Origin: Pseudogemmobacter faecipullorum
GTDB lineage: Bacteria > Pseudomonadota > Alphaproteobacteria > Rhodobacterales > Rhodobacteraceae
Reading direction: 5' to 3'
Assembly (NCBI RefSeq): GCF_020539525.1
Contig: NZ_JACDXX010000016.1
Coordinates: 31,079-95,078, forward strand
Length of the DNA: 64,000 bases
Made by a program: the position numbers and the translations under genes. Numbering within the stretch: the stretch's first letter is position 1; each line of letters begins with the position of its first letter. Below the pieces are notes generated by a model. It was not told the DNA's origin. It saw only the letters and a program-made list of their open reading frames with translations, and did not search any database. This document shows positions 59,356 to 64,000 of this stretch, one piece after another.

Positions 59356-61971
59356 ATGAACATTGAGAAGTTCACGGAGCGTTCGCGCGGCTTTATTCAG
59401 GCCGCTCAGACCATCGCGATGCGCGAAAGCCATCAGCGCGTTCTGCCCGATCACCTGCTCAAAGCCCTGATGGATGATGACCAGGGGCTGGCATCCAATC
59501 TGATCCGCCGGGCCGGTGGCGCGCCCGAGCAGGTGAATGCCGCGGTGAATGCCGCGATCGGGAAACTGCCGAAAGTCTCGGGCGGTGATGGCCAGACTTA
59601 TATGGATCCGCAGCTGATGCGGGTGCTGGATGAGGCTGAGCAGGTGGCAAAGAAAGCCGGTGACAGCTTTGTTCCGGTTGAGCGCATGCTGACCGCGCTG
59701 GCCCTGGTGAATACCCGCGCGAAAGACGCGCTGACTGCCGGGGCTGTGACCGCCCAGGGGCTGAATACTGCGATCAATGATATCCGTAAGGGCCGCACGG
59801 CCGACAGCGCCTCCTCCGAGGATACGATGGAGGCCCTGAAGAAATATGCCCGCGACCTGACCGAGGCTGCGGCCGAGGGTAAGATCGACCCGATCATTGG
59901 CCGCGATGATGAGATACGCCGCGCCATGCAGGTGCTGTCGCGCCGTACCAAGAATAACCCGGTGCTGATCGGTGAGCCTGGCGTGGGTAAAACCGCGATT
60001 GCCGAGGGGCTTGCCCTGCGCATCGTGGATGGCGATGTGCCTGAATCGCTGCGCAATAAAAAGCTGATGGCGCTGGATATGGGCGCTTTGATTGCCGGGG
60101 CGAAATATCGTGGTGAATTTGAGGAAAGGCTGAAAGCCATTCTCAAAGAGATCGAGAATGCCGCCGGTGAGATCATTCTCTTCATCGATGAGCTGCATGT
60201 GCTGGTCGGCGCGGGCAAGACCGATGGGGCGATGGATGCGGCCAATCTGATCAAGCCTGCGCTTGCCCGGGGCGAGCTGCATTGCGTCGGCGCGACCACG
60301 CTGGATGAATACCGCAAATATATCGAGAAAGACGCGGCTCTGGCCCGTCGCTTCCAGCCGGTTCTGGTCTCTGAGCCGACGGTCGAGGATACGATCTCGA
60401 TCCTGCGCGGCATCAAAGAGAAATATGAGCTGCATCACGGGGTGAAAATCTCGGATTCGGCGCTGGTGGCCGCCGCTCAGCTGTCGCAGCGCTATATCAC
60501 CGACCGCTTCCTGCCCGATAAGGCCATCGACCTGGTTGATGAGGCCGCCTCGCGGCTGCGTATGGAGGTCGACAGCAAGCCCGAGGAACTCGATGCGCTG
60601 GATCGGCAGATCCTGCAGCTGACCATCGAGGCTGAGGCGCTGAAAAAAGAGGATGATGCGGCTTCAAAAGACCGGCTCGAGAAGCTGGAAAAAGAGCTTG
60701 CCGACCTGAAGGATCGTTCGGCTGAGCTGACCGCGAAATGGCAGACCGAACGCGACAGCCTGAACAAGGCCCGCGATCTGAAAGAACAGCTCGACCGCGC
60801 CCGGGCCGAGCTGGATCATGCCAAACGCGAAAGCAATTTCGCCAAGGCCGGTGAGCTGCAATATGGCACTATCCCCGAGCTGGAAAAACAGCTGGGCGAG
60901 GCCGAGGGCCGCGAAGGTGAGGCTTTGGTCGCGGAATCGGTGCGGCCCGAGCAGATCGCCGAAGTGGTCGAGCGCTGGACCGGCATTCCCACCACCAAAA
61001 TGCTGGAGGGGGAGCGCGAGAAACTGCTGAAGATGGAAGAAGAGCTCGGTCGCCGGGTGATCGGTCAGCATCAGGCGGTGGAAGCGGTCAGCCGCGCGGT
61101 GCGCCGCTCGCGCGCCGGCCTCTCGGATGAGAATAAGCCGCTCGGCTCGTTCCTCTTCCTTGGGCCGACCGGGGTCGGCAAGACCGAGCTGACCAAGGCT
61201 TTGGCCGAATATCTCTTTGATGATGACAATGCGATGGTGCGCATCGATATGTCGGAATTCATGGAGAAACATGCGGTCTCGCGGCTGATCGGTGCCCCTC
61301 CGGGCTATGTTGGCTATGATGAGGGCGGGGTTCTGACCGAAGCCGTGCGGCGCCGGCCCTATCAGGTGGTGCTGTTTGACGAGGTGGAGAAAGCCCATCC
61401 CGATGTGTTCAACGTGCTCTTGCAGGTGCTCGATGATGGCCGTCTGACCGATGGTCAGGGCCGGGTGGTGGACTTTAAGCAGACGCTGATCATCCTGACC
61501 TCGAACCTCGGGGCCCGGGCTTTGTCGGAACTGCCGGAAGGCGCTGATCCGGCCCCGGCGAAAGCCGAGGTGATGGAAGCGGTGCGGATGCATTTCCGCC
61601 CCGAATTCCTGAACCGTCTCGATGAGATGGTGATCTTCGACCGGCTGGGCCGGGGCGATATGTCGGGTATCGTCGAGATTCAGCTGCGCCGCCTGGAGCA
61701 GCGGCTTGAGAGCCGCAAGATCGCGCTGACGCTGGATGCGGCGGCAAAGGCCTGGCTGGCTGAAGAGGGCTATGATCCGGTCTTTGGCGCCCGGCCGCTG
61801 AAACGGGTGATCCAGCGCCAGCTGCAGGATCCGCTGGCCGAAATGCTGCTCGGCGGTGAAATCCTCGACGGCGCGGCCGTGACGGTTACTGCAGGGCCGG
61901 AGGGGCTGCAGCTTGGCGACAGGGTGATCGCCTCGCGCCGGTCCCGCCCGAGCGAAGAGCCGCTGCATTAA
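59356..61971 (+). CDS. clpB: ATP-dependent chaperone ClpB
   Basis: An 871-residue disaggregase. N-terminal Clp_N domain ('[37 protein letters not shown]'), first AAA+ module with Walker A '[15 protein letters not shown]' and '[23 protein letters not shown]', the long coiled-coil middle domain (about 410-525, Glu/Lys/Leu-rich), and the second AAA+ module with '[16 protein letters not shown]'. It cooperates with DnaK to rescue aggregated proteins after heat stress. The ATG at 59356 follows AAAAGGAGAGACC. The longer frame reads into antisense of the 157-residue gene and is not real. Confidence 0.96.
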   Translation: MNIEKFTERSRGFIQAAQTIAMRESHQRVLPDHLLKALMDDDQGLASNLIRRAGGAPEQVNAAVNAAIGKLPKVSGGDGQTYMDPQLMRVLDEAEQVAKKAGDSFVPVERMLTALALVNTRAKDALTAGAVTAQGLNTAINDIRKGRTADSASSEDTMEALKKYARDLTEAAAEGKIDPIIGRDDEIRRAMQVLSRRTKNNPVLIGEPGVGKTAIAEGLALRIVDGDVPESLRNKKLMALDMGALIAGAKYRGEFEERLKAILKEIENAAGEIILFIDELHVLVGAGKTDGAMDAANLIKPALARGELHCVGATTLDEYRKYIEKDAALARRFQPVLVSEPTVEDTISILRGIKEKYELHHGVKISDSALVAAAQLSQRYITDRFLPDKAIDLVDEAASRLRMEVDSKPEELDALDRQILQLTIEAEALKKEDDAASKDRLEKLEKELADLKDRSAELTAKWQTERDSLNKARDLKEQLDRARAELDHAKRESNFAKAGELQYGTIPELEKQLGEAEGREGEALVAESVRPEQIAEVVERWTGIPTTKMLEGEREKLLKMEEELGRRVIGQHQAVEAVSRAVRRSRAGLSDENKPLGSFLFLGPTGVGKTELTKALAEYLFDDDNAMVRIDMSEFMEKHAVSRLIGAPPGYVGYDEGGVLTEAVRRRPYQVVLFDEVEKAHPDVFNVLLQVLDDGRLTDGQGRVVDFKQTLIILTSNLGARALSELPEGADPAPAKAEVMEAVRMHFRPEFLNRLDEMVIFDRLGRGDMSGIVEIQLRRLEQRLESRKIALTLDAAAKAWLAEEGYDPVFGARPLKRVIQRQLQDPLAEMLLGGEILDGAAVTVTAGPEGLQLGDRVIASRRSRPSEEPLH

Positions 61972-61992
61972 GGCTGCACTGAGAAAAGAGAG

Positions 61993-62020
61993 GGGCGGAG
62001 GGGAAACCCTCCGCCCTTTT
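61993..62020 (+). terminator. Intrinsic terminator after clpB
   Basis: GGGCGGAGGG and CCCTCCGCCC form a 10-bp stem with a GAAA tetraloop followed by TTTT, 21 bases past the clpB stop. Confidence 0.92.
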
Positions 62021-62030
62021 GCTGAGGGCA

Positions 62031-62068
62031 GATGCCTCCGGCGGGGATATTTCAGGACAGATGAGAGC
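62031..62068. repeat. Short intergenic element with GCCTCCGGCGGGGATATTT core
   Basis: The element GCCTCCGGCGGGGATATTT, followed by AGGACAGATGA, lies just after the clpB terminator. Similar short GC-TATTT-type elements recur between genes in many Rhodobacteraceae genomes; the palindromic element at 29217 may be a relative. This is pattern memory, not a search result. Confidence 0.45.
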
Positions 62069-62191
62069 CAGAGTTGTTTTCTGCCGCGCGGGCCCTGGAA
62101 AGCCGGCCCTCTCTGAACTGTGTCTGGCAATCGGACAGGGGCAGGCTCAGACTGCGCAGAGCCCCGCCTCTGCCAGAAGGATGCGCGAGAG

Positions 62192-63073
62192 ATGAGCCGT
62201 AAACTGAGCTGGTCTGATGTCACGCCCCGGGGCCTCTGGCTCAGTCGCCGCAAGCTGATCGCCGGAGCGGGGGCCGGCCTTGCCCTGCCGCGCCTTGCCA
62301 GGGCTGCGGATCTGCAGCCGAACAGCTTTGAGGAAATCACCAATTACAATAATTTCTACGAATTCGGCTGGGGCAAAGAGGATCCGGCCAGCAATGCCGG
62401 GGCTATGACCATTGATCCCTGGTCGGTTGAGATCGCGGGCCTGGTCGAGCGTCCGGGGCAATATGACCTCGCGGATCTGATCAGAGGCCAGCCGCTGGAT
62501 GAGCATATCTACCGCTTCCGCTGCGTTGAGGCCTGGTCGATGGTCATTCCCTGGCAGGGCTTTGCGCTGTCGGGGCTGCTCAGCCGCATCGGCGTGCAGC
62601 CTTCGGCGAAATACGTTGCCTTCCAGACCTTGTATCGCCCCGAGGAAATGCCAGGCCAGCGCCAGGGTGGTATTGACTGGCCCTATGTTGAGGGGCTGCG
62701 CCTTGATGAGGCGATGCATCCGCTGACCCTGCTGGCAACCGGGCTTTATGGCGAGCCGATGCCAAAGCAGAACGGCGCGCCGGTCCGGCTGGTCGTGCCG
62801 TGGAAATATGGGTTCAAATCGATCAAGAGTATTGTGAAAATCAGCCTCACCGCCGAACAGCCCCGCACCACCTGGCAGGAGCTGCAGCCCTCGGAATATG
62901 GCTTTTATGCCAATGTGAACCCGGAGGTGGATCACCCGCGCTGGAGCCAGGCTTCCGAGCGGCGGATCGGCGGCGGGCTTTTTGCCGGGCGTGAGCCGAC
63001 TTTGCCCTTCAATGGCTATGCCGATCAGGTGGCCTCGCTCTATAGCGGCATGGATCTGCGGGTGAATTATTGA
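62192..63073 (+). CDS. msrP: Protein-methionine-sulfoxide reductase catalytic subunit MsrP
   Basis: A 293-residue periplasmic molybdenum enzyme. A Tat signal '[23 protein letters not shown]' spans residues about 17-39. The sulfite-oxidase-type Mo-binding Cys111 lies in '[16 protein letters not shown]'. It reduces methionine sulfoxide in periplasmic proteins, taking electrons from MsrQ, whose gene starts inside its stop codon. The ATG at 62192 is used; the longer frame has no signal peptide at its start. Confidence 0.95.
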   Translation: MSRKLSWSDVTPRGLWLSRRKLIAGAGAGLALPRLARAADLQPNSFEEITNYNNFYEFGWGKEDPASNAGAMTIDPWSVEIAGLVERPGQYDLADLIRGQPLDEHIYRFRCVEAWSMVIPWQGFALSGLLSRIGVQPSAKYVAFQTLYRPEEMPGQRQGGIDWPYVEGLRLDEAMHPLTLLATGLYGEPMPKQNGAPVRLVVPWKYGFKSIKSIVKISLTAEQPRTTWQELQPSEYGFYANVNPEVDHPRWSQASERRIGGGLFAGREPTLPFNGYADQVASLYSGMDLRVNY

Positions 63074-63756
63074 CCCCGCTCTCCCTGGCTGATCGCCTCA
63101 ATGCGCTGCTGCGCCGCCTGCCCGAGGCCGGGGTCTGGTGTCTCGGCCTGATCCCGCTGGCCTGGCTGATCTGGCAGGTGCTGCAGGGCGGGCCCGGCGT
63201 CGATCCGGTGCGCGGCATTGAACATTTCCTTGGCAAGACCGGGCTCTGGTTGCTGATCGCCTGCCTGGTCATCCCGCCTTTGCGTCTGCTCACCGGAATA
63301 AATGCGCTGCGTCATCGCCGCGCCATCGGTCTGCTCGCCTTCCTTTATATAGTCTTGCATCTGACCGCCTGGATCTGGCTGGAAATGGGGCTCTACTGGT
63401 CCCAGGCGCTGAAGGATCTGTGGAAGCGCCCCTATCTGTTCTTTGGCATAACCGCATTTCTGCTGTTGCTGCCGCTGGCGGCGACCTCGGGTCGGGCCGC
63501 GATCCGCCGGCTCGGGCCGCGCTGGAAACAGCTGCATCTGCTGATCTGGCCTGCCGCGGGCCTGGCCGTGCTGCATTACCTCTGGCAGATGAAAATCATC
63601 AGCCGCGAGGGCTGGATCTGGCTGACGCTTTTCCTGGCGCTGTTGGTCTCCCGGCTGATCAGCGCCGGGCTGCGCCGCAAAAAACTGCGGTGCGACTCGC
63701 CCCGGGCGGGAAAACCTGCCACCGATTCTCCGCACGGCCAGGCAAAACTGCCCTGA
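63070..63756 (+). CDS. msrQ: Protein-methionine-sulfoxide reductase heme-binding subunit MsrQ
   Basis: A 228-residue membrane cytochrome b of the ferric-reductase-like family with six predicted helices. Candidate heme ligands are His in '[23 protein letters not shown]' and '[23 protein letters not shown]'. It passes electrons to MsrP. The TTG at 63070 overlaps the msrP stop (TTGA), so the two are coupled. The C-terminal 30 residues are polar and basic. Confidence 0.93.
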   Translation: MTPLSLADRLNALLRRLPEAGVWCLGLIPLAWLIWQVLQGGPGVDPVRGIEHFLGKTGLWLLIACLVIPPLRLLTGINALRHRRAIGLLAFLYIVLHLTAWIWLEMGLYWSQALKDLWKRPYLFFGITAFLLLLPLAATSGRAAIRRLGPRWKQLHLLIWPAAGLAVLHYLWQMKIISREGWIWLTLFLALLVSRLISAGLRRKKLRCDSPRAGKPATDSPHGQAKLP

Positions 63757-63860
63757 ACCCGGGGATCGGCCCCGGACCAGGCCGGGAGGTGAAAAAATGT
63801 AACCCGCAAAAGCCCTTATTTCATTGGGCCTGATGCGGGGCGGCGCAGTTTTTTGTCACG
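63757..63860. other. Intergenic region after msrQ with imperfect hairpin
   Basis: CCCGCA (63803-63808) pairs with TGCGGG (63834-63839) and GCCC (63812-63815) with GGGC (63826-63829), forming an interrupted stem; a T-run starts at 63849. It may terminate msrPQ. CTTATTTCA (63815-63823) is the exact reverse complement of TGAAATAAG at 63866-63874. Confidence 0.4.
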
Positions 63861-63877
63861 AACAGTGAAATAAGTGC

Positions 63878-63906
63878 TTGCAGGTTCTGTGATTGGGTCC
63901 TAGATA
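63878..63906 (+). promoter_or_regulatory. Strong promoter, probably of an rRNA operon beyond the window
   Basis: TTGCAG (63878-63883), 17 bases, then TAGATA (63901-63906) form a good sigma-70 promoter. The AT-richer segment just upstream contains TGAAATAAG. The sequence after it, CTCACCGAAACGGAACGCAG and on to the window end, resembles the leaders of rhodobacterial 16S operons. No 16S sequence is reached, so the assignment is inferred. Confidence 0.6.
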
Positions 63907-64000
63907 CCGGCTCACCGAAACGGAACGCAGACGGAGACGGCGGCGGGAGGTTGAGGGAGGCGGCGGAAGCTGCCGGAACGACATTCTGACAAGGTTGCGG

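Overview
The window looks like chromosomal DNA from an alphaproteobacterium of the family Rhodobacteraceae (Rhodobacter, Paracoccus or Gemmobacter type). The evidence is high GC content with dense gene packing, TrcR/DUF1013 and COQ9 proteins, a deoC plus double-domain aldehyde dehydrogenase pair, a DinB with an N-terminal Cys cluster, and a gene order that matches no enterobacterial arrangement. I see no prophage, transposase, integrase, CRISPR array, tRNA gene or complete rRNA gene. Almost everything is conserved core or accessory metabolism. This taxonomic call is an inference from gene content; no 16S sequence is present.

Layout. 1-2.5 kb: tail of an unknown gene, two flavin reductases and an HPP/CBS membrane protein. 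2.5-7.5 kb: soluble lytic transglycosylase, dapA, a DMT-family exporter, smpB and a small Gly-rich membrane protein behind a structured leader. 7.5-12.7 kb: sulfurtransferase, aromatic/aspartate aminotransferase, GNAT and a bifunctional penicillin-binding protein. 13.0-14.8 kb: glnK-amt for ammonium sensing and uptake. 14.8-16.3 kb: mlaA-mlaC lipid-trafficking pair. 16.4-19.5 kb: type I secretion ABC/membrane-fusion pair. 19.6-30.5 kb: deoC and double ALDH, RidA, glycerophosphodiesterase, FemAB-like protein, pterin dehydratase, peroxiredoxin, ferredoxin-reductase-like flavoprotein, rsmD, HAD phosphatase and an MltB-type transglycosylase. 30.5-42.5 kb: rnr, trcR, RNase T2, quinone reductase, COQ9, rpsU, mscL, GST, LOG protein, dapD and dinB. 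42.7-45.1 kb: DEAD-box helicase with a 13-residue repeat tail.

45.1-56.0 kb is the most distinctive region. One long minus-strand gene series carries two phytoene-desaturase-like FAD enzymes, a GcvT/DmdA-like aminomethyltransferase-family protein, a Rieske oxygenase and a complete PotFGHI-type ABC importer ending in a coupled 78-residue protein. It is read divergently from a BetI-like TetR regulator across a spacer with nested inverted repeats. The parts together suggest import and oxidative N-demethylation or ring breakdown of an N-methylated or quaternary amine. The substrate cannot be read from the sequence.

56.0-64.0 kb: pyrF, an unknown protein coupled to a TolB-like beta-propeller protein, a small repeat-tailed protein divergent from clpB (with a good heat-shock promoter match), and msrPQ. 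The last 125 bases contain a strong promoter and a leader-like sequence that probably precedes an rRNA operon beyond the window edge.

Cells of this type would use these genes for lysine and cell-wall synthesis (dapA, dapD, PBP, lytic enzymes), nitrogen acquisition (glnK-amt, the amine locus), RNA and translation maintenance (smpB, rsmD, rnr, rpsU, helicase) and stress repair (clpB, msrPQ, peroxiredoxin, dinB, mscL). Start codons were re-chosen from ribosome-binding sites, overlaps and signal peptides wherever the longest open frame looked over-extended.
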